DNA of 64,000 nt from Mycobacterium sp. Z3061 (GCF_031583025.1 NZ_CP134062.1:2294001-2358000), one strand, 5' to 3'. Numbered from the stretch's first letter, positions 42,703-52,546 are shown. Notes: generated from the letters alone by a model not told the origin. Made by a program: numbers and translations.

Positions 42703-44439
42703 TCAGCCGTAAGTGAAGGAGAAAACCTGCAGCCCCTTGCTGGGGTGCACCTCGATGGTTCCCGACGACTGGCTGGGGTCGGCGACGATCTGATGCGACG
42801 TCGGCGGGCCGTCGACCGCCACGCTGGTGGGCTTGCCGTTGCGGGTCACCGTGAGCGTGCCGGTTCCGCCGACCACGACGTAGATGTCCTTGGCGTGGTA
42901 GTTGAGCCTGATGGCCGAGTCGTCGCCGGTTGCGGTGGCGCCCTGGTAGTCCAGCGCCCACGGGCCGCTCAGGGCGAAGCTGTCGGCGGCGAGGTTGGGC
43001 GGATAGCGGAACGTCTGGGCGCCCTCGTCGTACTCGCCGCCACCGCCGTAATTGACGGCCTTGCCGACGGCGAAGTAGGTCTCGGCAGTGGTGATCGCTT
43101 TCGGTGTGAGGTCGGGCGCGCCGACGGGGCCGGGCAGCGTGACGCCGGGTCTGCCATCGGCGAGCAACTGCCTGATCAGCTGTTCGGTGTCGTCGTAGCC
43201 GCCCTCGCCGAACTTGAGGTGCCGCACTGTGCCGTTGGCGTCGATCAGGTACTCGGCCGGCCAGTAGCGGTTGCGGTAATTGGTCCACGTCGAGTAGTTG
43301 TTGTCCAGTGCCACCGGGTATTTGATGCCCAGATCGGCCGCGCCCTTGGCGACGTTCTCCGGCACCTTCTCGAACGCGTATTCCGGGGTATGGACACCGA
43401 TGACCTCGAGGCCGGCGTCCTTGTACGCCTGATACCAGCCGACCACGTGCGGGATGGCCCGTTGGCAGTTGATGCACGAGTAGGCCCAGAAGTCGATCAG
43501 GACGACCTTGCCGCGCAACGATTTCAGTGCGATGGGCTGGTTGCCCGGCGTGTTCAGCCAATTGGTGATGCCCCGCAGATCCGGTGCAGGGCCGCAGTTC
43601 TCGAGCTTGGTGCCGCCCTGGGTGCAGTTGGACAGGGCCACGTTCTGGTCGGTGACGATGCCACCGAGCTTCTCCTGAACCTGGCTGGATCCGCCGACCT
43701 TCTCCTGCAGGGATGCGGTGTAGTCGGGAATGGCGCGCTGCAACACGGCCGGAAGGTCGAACACCAGCGCCACCGCCAGCAGTATCGTCACGATTCCCGC
43801 GCCGACCCGGATCTCACGCTGGCGTCGCCGAAACGCGCTGACCCGCTGGGCGATTCGTTGGCCGGCCAGCGCGAAGAACAGCAGCGGCAACGCGGCGCCG
43901 ACGGCGAACGCGGCGGTGAGCACCACGGTGCCGGCGCCGATCTGCGCGGTCGCCCCGGCCACCACGATCGCCGCCAGGACCGGCCCCGCGCACGGCACGT
44001 ACAGCACCCCCAGTGCCAGGCCGAGGCCGAAACCGTTTCCGCGCGTGGCGATCTGCTTCTGGGGGATGCGGGAGAAGGGCCGCTCGAGCAGCTGCTCGAA
44101 ACGGGGGAAGATCAGACCGGCCCCGATGGCCACCAGCGCGACGAGCGCCACCCAGCGGATGGCGTCCTGCGGCAGGTGCAGTGCCGAGAGCAACGCCGAG
44201 CCGAGCAGCGTCACCACACTGAAACTGAGCACCAGGCCGCCGATCACCCGATAGGGGCGCGACGCCTCTGACCGGGTCGGCTTGGCTTTGACCGCGACCC
44301 CGACCGCGCCGTCAGCCGGCGCCTCGCGCGCGGTGCTGTTCGCACCCGAGAAAAAGATCACCGGCAGCACCGGCAGGATGCACGGTGAGATGCCGGTGAT
44401 CAGACCGCCGAGAAAGCCGATCAGCGCCAAGGTCCACAT
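42703..44439 (-). CDS. dipZ: DipZ: CcdA-thioredoxin fusion membrane protein
   Basis: 578 residues, shorter than M. tuberculosis DipZ (about 695 from memory). The N-terminal CcdA part has about six membrane segments with C20 ([11 protein letters not shown]) and C150 ([13 protein letters not shown]). The extracytoplasmic part carries a TlpA-like thioredoxin domain with C322-I-N-C325 ([15 protein letters not shown]) and a C-terminal carbohydrate-binding-like beta domain. It is thought to pass electrons from the cytoplasm to exported proteins. It lies between the FAS1 genes mpt83 and mpt70, the same order as in M. tuberculosis. The degenerate SigK-like promoter at 44447-44473 would give a leaderless transcript. 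Confidence 0.94.
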   Translation of the reverse strand: MWTLALIGFLGGLITGISPCILPVLPVIFFSGANSTAREAPADGAVGVAVKAKPTRSEASRPYRVIGGLVLSFSVVTLLGSALLSALHLPQDAIRWVALVALVAIGAGLIFPRFEQLLERPFSRIPQKQIATRGNGFGLGLALGVLYVPCAGPVLAAIVVAGATAQIGAGTVVLTAAFAVGAALPLLFFALAGQRIAQRVSAFRRRQREIRVGAGIVTILLAVALVFDLPAVLQRAIPDYTASLQEKVGGSSQVQEKLGGIVTDQNVALSNCTQGGTKLENCGPAPDLRGITNWLNTPGNQPIALKSLRGKVVLIDFWAYSCINCQRAIPHVVGWYQAYKDAGLEVIGVHTPEYAFEKVPENVAKGAADLGIKYPVALDNNYSTWTNYRNRYWPAEYLIDANGTVRHLKFGEGGYDDTEQLIRQLLADGRPGVTLPGPVGAPDLTPKAITTAETYFAVGKAVNYGGGGEYDEGAQTFRYPPNLAADSFALSGPWALDYQGATATGDDSAIRLNYHAKDIYVVVGGTGTLTVTRNGKPTSVAVDGPPTSHQIVADPSQSSGTIEVHPSKGLQVFSFTYG

Positions 44440-44446
44440 GTCAGTT

Positions 44447-44473
44447 ATTCGTCACGGCAGCGGTCCCGGATTG
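44447..44473 (-). promoter_or_regulatory. Degenerate SigK-like promoter of dipZ
   Basis: On the minus strand CAATCC (44473-44468), 15 nt, ACGAAT (44452-44447); each hexamer differs from the mpt70/mpt83 sites at one base, and the spacer is identical in length. The -10 ends 7 nt before the dipZ ATG, which implies a leaderless transcript. Confidence 0.5.
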
Positions 44474-44489
44474 GTTCAACGCCAAAGAA

Positions 44490-44520
44490 GAAGGCAGCCC
44501 ACCTCGGGTGGGCTGCCTTC
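44490..44520 (-). terminator. Terminator after mpt83
   Basis: A perfect 14-bp stem (GAAGGCAGCCCACC and complement) with a 3-nt loop lies 13 nt past the mpt83 stop on the minus strand. A pyrimidine-rich TCTTCTTT tract follows, as in an intrinsic terminator. It would separate mpt83 from dipZ. Confidence 0.85.
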
Positions 44521-44533
44521 TTCCGGAGAGATG

Positions 44534-45208
44534 TCACTGACCAGGGGGCATCAGCACGGTGTCGATCATGTAGACCGTGGCGTTCGCGGTGTGCACCCCG
44601 CCGCACACCAGGCCCGAGGTGTTGACCTTCAGGTCGTTACCGGCCCCGGTCACCGTAACCTCGGCGCCCTGCAGCGTCTTGTGGGTACCGGCCACCTTGG
44701 CCGGGCTCGCCTGCCCGTTGACCACGTGGTAAGTCAAGATGCTGTTGAGCAGCTTGGCGTCGGTCTTGAGCTGGTCGAGGGTGGCCGCCGGCAGCTTGTC
44801 GAAGGCGGCGTTGGTGGGCGCGAACACGGTGTACTGCCCGCTGTTGAGCGTGTCCACCAGGTTCACCTGCGGGTTGAGCTTGCCCGACAACGCCGACGTC
44901 AGGGTGGTCAGCATCGGATTGTTCGACGCCGCCGTCGCGACCGGGTCCTGGGCCATGCCGGCTACCGACCCTGGGCCGGTGGGGTTCTGTGCCGCGTATT
45001 CCGAGCAGCCGGGACCGATCAGGTCGGCGGCGGGGTCGGCCTTGGCGGACGACGGCGCGGAGCTCGGCGCGGCAGAGACGCTCGCGGAGGTTGCGCTGCT
45101 GCTGGTGCCCTGCGACGCAGGCTTGCTGCTGGAACATCCCGCGAGCCCCGTGATCGCGATCGCCGCGAGAGCCGCTGCTGCCACTGACCTGGCCTGAGTA
45201 TTCATCAC
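44534..45208 (-). CDS. mpt83: Surface lipoprotein MPT83, FAS1 domain
   Basis: 224 residues from GTG at 45208 (an ATG follows at 45205; the longer form aligns with MINVQAK of M. tuberculosis MPT83). The lipoprotein signal ends LAGC with C25. A Ser/Ala-rich linker (about 26-60) precedes the FAS1 domain, almost identical in pattern to MPT70: [73 protein letters not shown]. It is anchored on the cell surface and corresponds to Rv2873. mpt83 and mpt70 are duplicates flanking dipZ. Confidence 0.95.
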   Translation of the reverse strand: MMNTQARSVAAAALAAIAITGLAGCSSSKPASQGTSSSATSASVSAAPSSAPSSAKADPAADLIGPGCSEYAAQNPTGPGSVAGMAQDPVATAASNNPMLTTLTSALSGKLNPQVNLVDTLNSGQYTVFAPTNAAFDKLPAATLDQLKTDAKLLNSILTYHVVNGQASPAKVAGTHKTLQGAEVTVTGAGNDLKVNTSGLVCGGVHTANATVYMIDTVLMPPGQ

Positions 45209-45280
45209 GTGTCAATTCCTTTGCTAGGGAACGTTTTTGTGGTGACGACGGACGCCGCCATTCGTGCCGTACATGAAGTC

Positions 45281-45307
45281 ATTCGGAGTGGGCGCGATCA
45301 CGGATGG
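45281..45307 (-). promoter_or_regulatory. SigK-type promoter of mpt83
   Basis: On the minus strand CCATCC (45307-45302), a 15-nt spacer, CCGAAT (45286-45281), identical in hexamers and spacing to the mpt70 promoter. It lies about 73 nt upstream of the mpt83 start and next to the divergent dxr promoter. Confidence 0.8.
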
Positions 45308-45328
45308 GTGCGATTTTGAAAAGGGCGG

Positions 45329-45334
45329 CACAAT
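45329..45334 (+). promoter_or_regulatory. Probable -10 box of a leaderless dxr promoter
   Basis: CACAAT lies 6 nt before the GTG start of dxr at 45341. The hexamer equals that in the rpsP and rplS promoters. It lies about 20 bp from the mpt83 -35 on the opposite strand. Confidence 0.4.
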
Positions 45335-45340
45335 GGGTGG

Positions 45341-46549
45341 GTGACTTTCTCGGGTGACGGGCAGGACGGGCGGGCTCCCGTCGAGCGGGTGCGCGTACTG
45401 GTGCTCGGCAGCACCGGCTCCATCGGTACCCAGGCCCTGGAGGTCATCGCCGCCAACCCCGACCGGTTCGAGATCGTCGGCCTGGCCGCCGGCGGCGGCA
45501 ACCTCGACACGCTGCTGCGCCAACGTGCCGAGACCGGGGTCACCAACATCGCCGTCGCCGACGCTGCGGCCGCCGAGCGGGCCGGGGACATCCCGTTTCG
45601 CGGCCCCGATGCCGTCACCCGGTTGGTGCAGGACACCGAGGCCGACGTCGTCCTCAACGCCCTGGTCGGTGCGCTGGGCCTGCGCCCGACGCTGGCCGCG
45701 CTGGAATCCGGCGCCCGGCTGGCCCTGGCCAACAAGGAGTCCCTGGTAGCCGGCGGCCCGTTGGTGCTGCGGGCGGCCCGGCCCGGCCAGATCGTGCCGG
45801 TGGACTCCGAGCACTCCGCGCTGGCGCAGTGCCTGCGCGGCGGGACGCCCGACGAGGTCGCCAAGCTGATCCTGACCGCCTCCGGGGGTCCGTTCCGGGG
45901 CTGGCCGGCCGCCGACCTCGAGGGCGTCACGCCCGAACAGGCCGGGGCGCATCCCACCTGGTCGATGGGCCCGATGAACACGCTGAACTCGGCGTCGCTG
46001 GTCAACAAGGGGCTCGAACTCATCGAGACCCACCTGCTGTTCGGCATTCCGTACGACCGGATCGAGGTCGTCGTCCATCCGCAGTCGATCATTCACTCGA
46101 TGGTGACCTTCACCGACGGCTCCACGATCGCCCAGGCCAGCCCGCCGGACATGAAGCTGCCCATCTCCCTGGCCCTGGGCTGGCCGCACCGGGTGCCCGG
46201 AGCGGCCACCTGCTGCGACTTCTCCACCGCCTCTACCTGGGAATTCGAGCCGCTGGACAGCGAGGTGTTCCCGGCGGTCGAGCTGGCGCGTCAGGCCGGG
46301 GGAACCGGAGGCTGCATGACCGCCGTTTACAACGCGGCCAACGAAGAAGCGGCGGAAGCGTTCCTGACCGGACGGATCCGATTCCCTGCCATCGTCGCCA
46401 CCATTGCCGACGTGCTGCACGCTGCCGACCAATGGGCCGCGTCACCAGCTACCGTGGATGACGTACTCGAGGCGCAGCGCTGGGCCCGCGAGCGGGCTCA
46501 ACAGGCGATGGCAACACCGGCGTCGGTCAGAGTCTCGGGCATGGCGTGA
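45341..46549 (+). CDS. dxr: 1-deoxy-D-xylulose 5-phosphate reductoisomerase
   Basis: 402 residues from GTG at 45341. Dxr makes 2-C-methyl-D-erythritol 4-phosphate in the MEP isoprenoid pathway and is the fosmidomycin target. NADPH-binding [48 protein letters not shown] and [19 protein letters not shown] are present. With rip1 and ispG it forms the conserved dxr-rip1-ispG run; rip1 starts 19 bp after the stop. Confidence 0.97.
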   Translation: MTFSGDGQDGRAPVERVRVLVLGSTGSIGTQALEVIAANPDRFEIVGLAAGGGNLDTLLRQRAETGVTNIAVADAAAAERAGDIPFRGPDAVTRLVQDTEADVVLNALVGALGLRPTLAALESGARLALANKESLVAGGPLVLRAARPGQIVPVDSEHSALAQCLRGGTPDEVAKLILTASGGPFRGWPAADLEGVTPEQAGAHPTWSMGPMNTLNSASLVNKGLELIETHLLFGIPYDRIEVVVHPQSIIHSMVTFTDGSTIAQASPPDMKLPISLALGWPHRVPGAATCCDFSTASTWEFEPLDSEVFPAVELARQAGGTGGCMTAVYNAANEEAAEAFLTGRIRFPAIVATIADVLHAADQWAASPATVDDVLEAQRWARERAQQAMATPASVRVSGMA

Positions 46550-46568
46550 GAAAGGTCGTCACAGACAG

Positions 46569-47783
46569 ATGATGTTCGTTATCGGCATTGTGCTGTTCGC
46601 ACTCGCCATCCTCATCTCGGTCGCCCTGCACGAGTGCGGCCACATGTGGGCCGCCCGCGCCACCGGCATGAAGGTGCGTCGCTACTTCGTCGGCTTCGGC
46701 CCGACGCTGTGGTCCACCCAGCGGGGCGAGACCCAGTACGGCTTCAAGGCCATCCCGGCGGGCGGCTTCTGCGACATCGCCGGCATGACGCCGGTCGAGG
46801 AGCTGGCTCCCGACGAGCAGGACCGCGCGATGTACAAGCAGGCCACCTGGAAGCGGGTCGCGGTGCTGTTCGCCGGCCCGGGCATGAACTTCGTCATCTG
46901 CCTGGTGCTGCTCTACGCCATCGCGCTGGTCTGGGGCCTGCCCAACCTGCACCCGTCCAATAAGGCGATCGTCGGGGAAACCGGTTGTGTCGCTCAGGAA
47001 ATCAGCCAGGGCAAGCTCGACAAGTGCGACGGTCCCGGGCCCGCGGCGCTGGCGGGCCTGCGTCCCGGTGACGTCGTCGTCAAGGTCGGCGACACCCCGG
47101 TGAGCACGTTCGAGGACATGGCTACCGCGGTGCGCAAGATGCACGGCTCGGTGCCGATCGTCGTCGACCGCGACGGCAAGACCATCACCACCAACGTCAC
47201 CGTCGAGTCCACCCGCCGCTATGTCCCCACCGGGCAGGGGAATCAGCTGGAGCCGGCCAACGTCGGAGCCATCGGTGTCGGCGCTCCCCGCAACGAACCC
47301 ACCCGTTACAACGTGCTGTCGGCCGCGCCGGCCACCGTGGTCTTCGCCGGCCAGTTGACCGTCGAGGTCGGCAAGTCGCTGGCCGCCATCCCGACCAAGG
47401 TCGGCGCGCTGTTCCACGCGATCGGCGGCGGGCAGCGCGACCCGCAGACGCCGATGAGCGTGGTCGGCGCCAGCATCGTCGGAGGCGACACCGTCGACCA
47501 CGGACTGTGGGTGGCGTTCTGGTTCTTCCTGGCGCAGCTGAACCTGGTGCTGGGTGCCATCAATCTGCTGCCGTTACTGCCTTTTGACGGCGGCCACATC
47601 GCGGTGGCGGTGTTCGAGAAGATCCGCAACGCCATCCGCACCGCCCGCGGCAAGGTGGCCGCGGCGCCGGTGAACTATCTAAAGCTGATGCCGGCGACCT
47701 ACGTGGTGCTGATCTTTGTAGTCGGCTACATGCTGCTGACCGTCACCGCTGACCTGGTCAACCCGATCCGGCTCTTCCAGTAA
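46569..47783 (+). CDS. rip1: Site-2 intramembrane zinc metalloprotease Rip1
   Basis: 404 residues from ATG at 46569 ([16 protein letters not shown]), the same length as Rv2869c; upstream in-frame codons overlap dxr. H21-E22-x-x-H25 within LHECGHMW is the zinc site and [13 protein letters not shown] provides the third ligand in a late membrane segment. A PDZ domain lies at about 120-230 ([19 protein letters not shown]). It cuts anti-sigma factors within the membrane. From memory, M. tuberculosis Rip1 releases SigK, SigL and SigM, so it may act on the SigK system controlling the neighbouring antigens. Confidence 0.95.
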   Translation: MMFVIGIVLFALAILISVALHECGHMWAARATGMKVRRYFVGFGPTLWSTQRGETQYGFKAIPAGGFCDIAGMTPVEELAPDEQDRAMYKQATWKRVAVLFAGPGMNFVICLVLLYAIALVWGLPNLHPSNKAIVGETGCVAQEISQGKLDKCDGPGPAALAGLRPGDVVVKVGDTPVSTFEDMATAVRKMHGSVPIVVDRDGKTITTNVTVESTRRYVPTGQGNQLEPANVGAIGVGAPRNEPTRYNVLSAAPATVVFAGQLTVEVGKSLAAIPTKVGALFHAIGGGQRDPQTPMSVVGASIVGGDTVDHGLWVAFWFFLAQLNLVLGAINLLPLLPFDGGHIAVAVFEKIRNAIRTARGKVAAAPVNYLKLMPATYVVLIFVVGYMLLTVTADLVNPIRLFQ

Positions 47784-47804
47784 CAGAGAGAAGGCGAACA
47801 GACA

Positions 47805-48977
47805 GTGACCATTGGCCTGGGCATGCCGCAACCCCCGGCGCCCACGCTCGCTCCCCGGCGTGCCACTCGTCAGCTCATGGTCCGCGACGTCGGCGTCGGC
47901 AGCGACTACCCGATATCCGTGCAGTCGATGTGCACGACCAAAACCCACGACGTCAACTCGACGCTGCAGCAGATCGCGGAATTGACAGCCGCCGGCTGCG
48001 ACATCGTCCGGGTGGCCTGCCCGCGGCAGGAGGACGCCGACGCGCTGGCCGAGATCGCCCGGCACAGCCAGATTCCGGTGATCGCCGACATCCATTTCCA
48101 GCCGAAGTACATCTTCGCCGCCATCGACGCCGGATGCGCCGCGGTGCGGGTGAACCCGGGCAATATCAAGGAGTTCGACGGCCGGGTCGGCGAAGTCGCC
48201 AAGGCGGCCGGCGCCGCGGGCATCCCGATCCGCATCGGTGTCAACGCGGGCTCGCTGGACAAGCGGTTCATGCAGAAGTACGGCAAGGCCACCCCGGAGG
48301 CGCTGGTCGAGTCGGCGCTGTGGGAGGCCTCGCTGTTCGAGGAGCACGGGTTCGGCAACATCAAGATCAGCGTCAAGCACAACGACCCGGTGGTGATGGT
48401 CGCCGCCTACGAGCAGTTGGCCGCCCAGTGTGACTACCCGCTGCACCTGGGCGTCACCGAGGCCGGCCCGGCGTTCCAGGGCACCATCAAGTCCGCGGTG
48501 GCCTTCGGAGCGCTGCTCTCGCGCGGCATCGGCGACACCATCCGGGTGTCGTTGTCGGCGCCGCCGGTGGAGGAAGTCAAGGTCGGCACCCAAATTCTGG
48601 AGTCGCTCAACCTGCGGCCGCGCAAGCTGGAGATTGTGTCGTGTCCGTCGTGTGGACGGGCCCAGGTCGACGTCTACACGCTGGCCAACGAGGTGAGCGC
48701 CGGTCTGGACGGTCTGGAGGTGCCGCTGCGGGTCGCGGTGATGGGCTGCGTGGTCAACGGGCCGGGGGAAGCCCGCGAAGCCGACCTCGGAGTGGCGTCG
48801 GGCAACGGCAAGGGGCAGATCTTCGTCAAGGGCGAGGTGATCAAGACCGTGCCCGAAGCGCAGATCGTCGAGACGCTGATCGAGGAAGCGATGCGGCTCG
48901 CCGAGGAAATGGGCCTGGAAACCGAAGACGATCCCGGGACGGCAGCGAGCGGTTCGCCTATTGTGACCGTAAGCTGA
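47805..48977 (+). CDS. ispG: 4-hydroxy-3-methylbut-2-en-1-yl diphosphate synthase IspG
   Basis: 390 residues from GTG at 47805. IspG (GcpE) carries out the reductive ring opening of MEcPP in the MEP pathway. The TIM-barrel part ([46 protein letters not shown]) and the 4Fe-4S domain ([33 protein letters not shown]) are complete. Together with dxr it supplies isoprenoid precursors for menaquinone and decaprenyl phosphate. Confidence 0.97.
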   Translation: MTIGLGMPQPPAPTLAPRRATRQLMVRDVGVGSDYPISVQSMCTTKTHDVNSTLQQIAELTAAGCDIVRVACPRQEDADALAEIARHSQIPVIADIHFQPKYIFAAIDAGCAAVRVNPGNIKEFDGRVGEVAKAAGAAGIPIRIGVNAGSLDKRFMQKYGKATPEALVESALWEASLFEEHGFGNIKISVKHNDPVVMVAAYEQLAAQCDYPLHLGVTEAGPAFQGTIKSAVAFGALLSRGIGDTIRVSLSAPPVEEVKVGTQILESLNLRPRKLEIVSCPSCGRAQVDVYTLANEVSAGLDGLEVPLRVAVMGCVVNGPGEAREADLGVASGNGKGQIFVKGEVIKTVPEAQIVETLIEEAMRLAEEMGLETEDDPGTAASGSPIVTVS

Positions 48978-49026
48978 TAGGGGCCAACCCAACTGGCCCT
49001 CGGTTCGCACCACAGAGAGTTATGAG

Positions 49027-49881
49027 ATGTCGGCTCCGCCCATCTTGCGCCTCGTCGGCGAGAGACGGGTTTCGGTGGTGCGCGACGCCGCCGCCGTGTG
49101 GCGGGTCCTGGGTGACAACCCGGTCGAATCCTGCATGGTGGCCGCGCGGGTCGCGGACTACGGCGTCGAACCCAATTCGATCGGCGGAGAACTCTGGACC
49201 CGGCGCGCCCCGGAGGAATCGCTGTGTTTCGCCGGTGCCAACCTGATCCCGCTGCGGGGCAATCTGATTGACCTCAACGCGTTCGCCGATGAAGCCAAGA
49301 GCACGGCTCGCCGGTGCTCGTCTCTGGTCGGCCGGGCCGACCTGGTGTTGCCGATGTGGCAGCGCCTCGAGTCGGCCTGGGGCCCGGCACGCGATGTGCG
49401 CGACCGGCAGCCGCTGATGGCGCTCGACAGTCACCCCAACTGCACGCTCGACCTCGAGGTGCGCCAGGTGCGGCCCGAGGAGATCGACGCCTACCTGGTC
49501 GCCGCCGTCGACATGTTCATCGGCGAGGTCGGGGTGGACCCCCGGCTGGGTGACGGTGGCCGCGGCTACCGGCGCCGGGTGGCCAGTCTGATCGCCGCCG
49601 GACGGGCCTGGGCCCGCTTCGAGCACGGACAGGTCATCTTCAAGGCCGAGGTGGGATCGCAGTCGCCGTCGGTCGGCCAGATCCAGGGAGTCTGGGTCCA
49701 TCCGGAGCGGCGCGGCCTGGGACTGGGCACCACCGGCACCGCGACGCTGGCCGCCGTGATCGTGGGCAGCGGACGCGTCGCCAGCCTGTACGTCAACGAC
49801 TTCAACACGGTGGCCCGGGCCGCCTACGCGCGCGTCGGGTTCAAGGAAGTCGGCACGTTCGCCACGGTGCTGCTGGATTAA
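49027..49881 (+). CDS. GNAT-family acetyltransferase
   Basis: 284 residues. The N-terminal part (about 1-130) is a DUF4081-like domain (VVRDAAAVWRVLGDNPVESC, GANLIPLRGN). The C-terminal GNAT domain has IQGVWVHPERRGLGLGTTGT, the acetyl-CoA loop (RGLGLG), and LYVNDFNTVARAAYARVGFK. It corresponds to Rv2867c, which is always found after ispG in mycobacteria. Substrate unknown. Confidence 0.9.
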   Translation: MSAPPILRLVGERRVSVVRDAAAVWRVLGDNPVESCMVAARVADYGVEPNSIGGELWTRRAPEESLCFAGANLIPLRGNLIDLNAFADEAKSTARRCSSLVGRADLVLPMWQRLESAWGPARDVRDRQPLMALDSHPNCTLDLEVRQVRPEEIDAYLVAAVDMFIGEVGVDPRLGDGGRGYRRRVASLIAAGRAWARFEHGQVIFKAEVGSQSPSVGQIQGVWVHPERRGLGLGTTGTATLAAVIVGSGRVASLYVNDFNTVARAAYARVGFKEVGTFATVLLD

Positions 49882-49903
49882 TAGCGGGTTGGCGGTTTGT
49901 TTT

Positions 49904-49963
49904 TGCGAGTGGAACCGCACTGCGAAAATCGGCGCTCGAAATCGCAGCCTCGTTCCGCTCGCA
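49904..49963. repeat. Imperfect intergenic hairpin of a second type
   Basis: Arms of about 27 nt pair with mismatches, sharing TGCGAGYGGAAC and TGCGA blocks. It sits between the acetyltransferase and the penicillin-binding lipoprotein genes, which are co-directional. Its sequence resembles neither the GAGCAGACGCAAA hairpins nor the element at 10909. Confidence 0.5.
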
Positions 49964-50027
49964 ATTGCACGGGGCGGATAACGGTCCGGTCTCGGTGTGT
50001 CGGCACCGACGCGGCGGCCACGGTCCA

Positions 50028-50033
50028 TAACAT
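50028..50033 (+). promoter_or_regulatory. Probable -10 box of the penicillin-binding lipoprotein gene
   Basis: TAACAT lies 8 nt before the ATG at 50042, consistent with a leaderless or nearly leaderless transcript. Confidence 0.35.
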
Positions 50034-50041
50034 CAGTACCG

Positions 50042-51859
50042 ATGGTCACAATCTTCTCACGAACAACACTGGCAACATCCGTCGCAGGCCTGTTGCTGGC
50101 TCTGGTCGTGTTGCCGGGCTGCACACCGAAGCCCGAAGGACCAAGCCCGGCCGCCGAGAGATTCCTGGCGGCGCTGTCCGTCGGTGACACCGCGACCGCC
50201 GCCCAGCTCAGCGACAACCCCAACGAGGCGCGTGAGGCGCTCAACGCCGCCTGGGCCGGCCTGCAGGCCACTCATCTGGACGCGCAGGTGCTGAGCTCGA
50301 AGTACGCCGAGGACACCGGGACCGTCGTGTACCGCTTCACCTGGCACCTGCCGAAGGACCGGACCTGGAGCTACGACGGGCAACTGAAGATGGCCCGCGA
50401 CGAGGGGCATTGGCAGGTCCGCTGGGCCACCACCGGCCTGCACCCGAAGCTGGGGGAGCACCAGACGTTCGCGCTGCGGGCCGACCAGCCGCGGCGGGCC
50501 TCGGTGAACGAGCTGGGCGGCTCCGATGTGCTGGCGCCCGGCTACATCTACAACTACTCGCTGGACGCCACCAAGGCCGGACCCGACCTGATCGGGACGG
50601 CCCATGCCGTCATCGATGCGCTGCATCCGTTCAACGACACGCTCAACGATCCCCAATTGCTGGCCGAAATGGCCAGCTCGGCGACTAAGCCGATCGACCT
50701 GGCCACGCTGCTGCCCGACGACAGCAACCGGGTGTTCCCGGCCATCGGCCAGCTGCCCGGCGTCGTGATCACCCCGCATGCCGAGCTGTTGGCGACCGAT
50801 CCGCACTTCGCGCCGGCGGTCATGGCCGAGGTCAAGAAGTCGGTCGTCGATCAGCTCGACGGCCAGGCCGGATGGCGGATCGTCAGCACCAACCAGAACG
50901 GTGTCGACGTCGCGGTGCTGCACGAGGTCGAAGGCTCGCCCGCGCCGTCGGTGTCGATCACCCTGGACCGGGCCGTGCAGAACGCCGCTCAGCACGCGGT
51001 GGACACCCGCGGCGGCAAAGCGATGCTGGTCGTGATCAAGCCCTCGACGGGGGAGATCCTGGCAGTCGCGCAGAATGCCGGCGCGGACGCCGAGGGCCTG
51101 CTGGCGACCACCGGCCTCTACCCGCCCGGGTCGACCTTCAAGATGGTCACCGCGGGCGCCGCCGTCGACCGCGACATGGCCACCCCCAACACGATGGTCG
51201 GCTGCCCGGGGCACATCGACATCGGCCACCGCACCATCCCGAACTACGGCGGCTTCGATCTCGGCGTGGTGCCCATGTCGCGCGCCTTCGCCAGTTCCTG
51301 CAACACCACGTTCGCCGAACTGAGCGCCAAACTGCCGCCGCGCGGGTTGACGCAGGCCGCCACCCGCTACGGCATCGGGCTGGACTACCAGGTCGAGGGC
51401 ATCACCACTGTGACCGGCTCGGTGCCGCCGACGGTCGACCTGACCGAACGCACCGAGGACGGATTCGGCCAGGGCCGGGTGCTGGCCAGCCCGTTCGGGA
51501 TGGCGCTGGTGGCGGCCACCGTCGCCGCCGGCAAAACGCCGGTGCCGCAATTGATCGCGGGCCGGCCGACCACCGTCGCCGGCGACAACACCCCGATCAG
51601 CCCGAAGATGGTCGATGCGCTGCGCCCGATGATGCGGTTGGTCGTCACCAACGGCACCGCCAAGGAGATCGCGGGCTGCGGCGAGATCTACGGCAAGACC
51701 GGGGAAGCCGAATTCGCGGGCGGGTCGCACTCCTGGTTCGCCGGGTACCGCGGTGACCTGGCATTCGCCGCCCTGATCGTCGGCGGGGGCAGTTCCGAAT
51801 ACGCCGTTCGGATGACCAAAGTGATGTTCGACTCGCTGCCGCCGGGCTACCTGGCCTAA
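50042..51859 (+). CDS. Penicillin-binding lipoprotein (class B-like transpeptidase)
   Basis: 605 residues from ATG at 50042; an earlier in-frame start at 49997 would misplace the lipobox. The lipoprotein signal ends VVLPGC with C27. An N-terminal MecA-like (NTF2) domain (about 35-140: PAAERFLAALSVGDTATAAQ) and a dimerisation-type domain precede the transpeptidase domain with S364-T-F-K367, S419-C-N421 and K552-T-G. It corresponds to Rv2864c. The domain layout resembles the PBP2a class of low-affinity penicillin-binding proteins, so a role in intrinsic beta-lactam tolerance is plausible. Confidence 0.93.
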   Translation: MVTIFSRTTLATSVAGLLLALVVLPGCTPKPEGPSPAAERFLAALSVGDTATAAQLSDNPNEAREALNAAWAGLQATHLDAQVLSSKYAEDTGTVVYRFTWHLPKDRTWSYDGQLKMARDEGHWQVRWATTGLHPKLGEHQTFALRADQPRRASVNELGGSDVLAPGYIYNYSLDATKAGPDLIGTAHAVIDALHPFNDTLNDPQLLAEMASSATKPIDLATLLPDDSNRVFPAIGQLPGVVITPHAELLATDPHFAPAVMAEVKKSVVDQLDGQAGWRIVSTNQNGVDVAVLHEVEGSPAPSVSITLDRAVQNAAQHAVDTRGGKAMLVVIKPSTGEILAVAQNAGADAEGLLATTGLYPPGSTFKMVTAGAAVDRDMATPNTMVGCPGHIDIGHRTIPNYGGFDLGVVPMSRAFASSCNTTFAELSAKLPPRGLTQAATRYGIGLDYQVEGITTVTGSVPPTVDLTERTEDGFGQGRVLASPFGMALVAATVAAGKTPVPQLIAGRPTTVAGDNTPISPKMVDALRPMMRLVVTNGTAKEIAGCGEIYGKTGEAEFAGGSHSWFAGYRGDLAFAALIVGGGSSEYAVRMTKVMFDSLPPGYLA

Positions 51860-51884
51860 CGCGATCGCCGACCCGCAACAGCGG

Positions 51885-51890
51885 TAAGTT
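51885..51890 (+). promoter_or_regulatory. Probable -10 box of the DUF1707 gene
   Basis: TAAGTT lies 6 nt before the GTG at 51897, the leaderless spacing seen at several other genes of this window. Confidence 0.4.
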
Positions 51891-51896
51891 GCGAAG

Positions 51897-52487
51897 GTGA
51901 GCATGACGGGGCCGGGCGGCGACATGGCGCCAATGCGGGTGTCGGACGCCGACCGCAACGGCACCATGCGCCGCCTGCAGAACGCCCTGGCGCTCGGCCT
52001 GATCAACATCGACGAATTCGAACAGCGCACCCGCCAGGTGTCCTACGCGCGCACCCGCGACGAATTGGACACGCTGGTGGGCGACCTGCCCGCGCCGGGA
52101 GCCATCGTCACCTCGGCGACCGACCGGGTGGAGCTGCGGGGCTGGGCCGGCTCCCTGAAGCGCCACGGGGAGTGGACGGTGCCCACCCGGCTTTCCCTGG
52201 TGCGCCGGTTCGGGTCGATCGACTTGGACCTGACCAAGGCACGCTTTGCGGGTCCGGTCGTGGTCATCGAGATCGACATGAAGTTCGGCTCGCTGAACCT
52301 GTGGTTGCCCGAAGGCGCCAGCGCCTCGATCGACAACGTCGAGGCCTACGTGGGCAGCGCCTCGGATCGTCGCAAGGACCCGCCGGCGGAGGGCAATCCG
52401 CACGTCGTTCTGAGCGGTCAGTTGGTGTTCGGCTCGGTGGTCATCCGCGGGCCGCGGCGGACGTTGCTGCGCCGTCCGCGGTTCTGA
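51897..52487 (+). CDS. DUF1707 domain protein
   Basis: 196 residues. The DUF1707 (SHOCT-like) motif lies near the N terminus: MRVSDADRNGTMRRLQNALA, then INIDEFEQRTRQVSYART and ELDTLVGDLP. A DUF2154-like or beta-strand-rich C-terminal half follows (VELRGWAGSLKRHGEWTVPT, KFGSLNLWLPEGAS, GQLVFGSVVIRGP). The arrangement is found in cell-wall-active antibiotic-response and membrane-stress proteins. It corresponds to Rv2862c. Localisation is unclear, since no signal peptide is seen. Confidence 0.85.
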   Translation: MSMTGPGGDMAPMRVSDADRNGTMRRLQNALALGLINIDEFEQRTRQVSYARTRDELDTLVGDLPAPGAIVTSATDRVELRGWAGSLKRHGEWTVPTRLSLVRRFGSIDLDLTKARFAGPVVVIEIDMKFGSLNLWLPEGASASIDNVEAYVGSASDRRKDPPAEGNPHVVLSGQLVFGSVVIRGPRRTLLRRPRF

Positions 52488-52540
52488 GTGGCGGGGCGGT
52501 GCGCCGCCTGCGCTCGGCGGCACTACCGCCGCGGCATCGT

Positions 52541-52546
52541 TAAGCT
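52541..52546 (+). promoter_or_regulatory. Probable -10 box of map
   Basis: TAAGCT lies 7 nt before the ATG of map at 52554, again a leaderless spacing. Confidence 0.4.

Noticed and set aside
42626..43561. In-frame extension of mpt70 upstream through dipZ (total 504 codons)
   Set aside because: The upstream part is an alternative frame of dipZ. The signal peptide and SigK promoter fix the mpt70 start at 42625.
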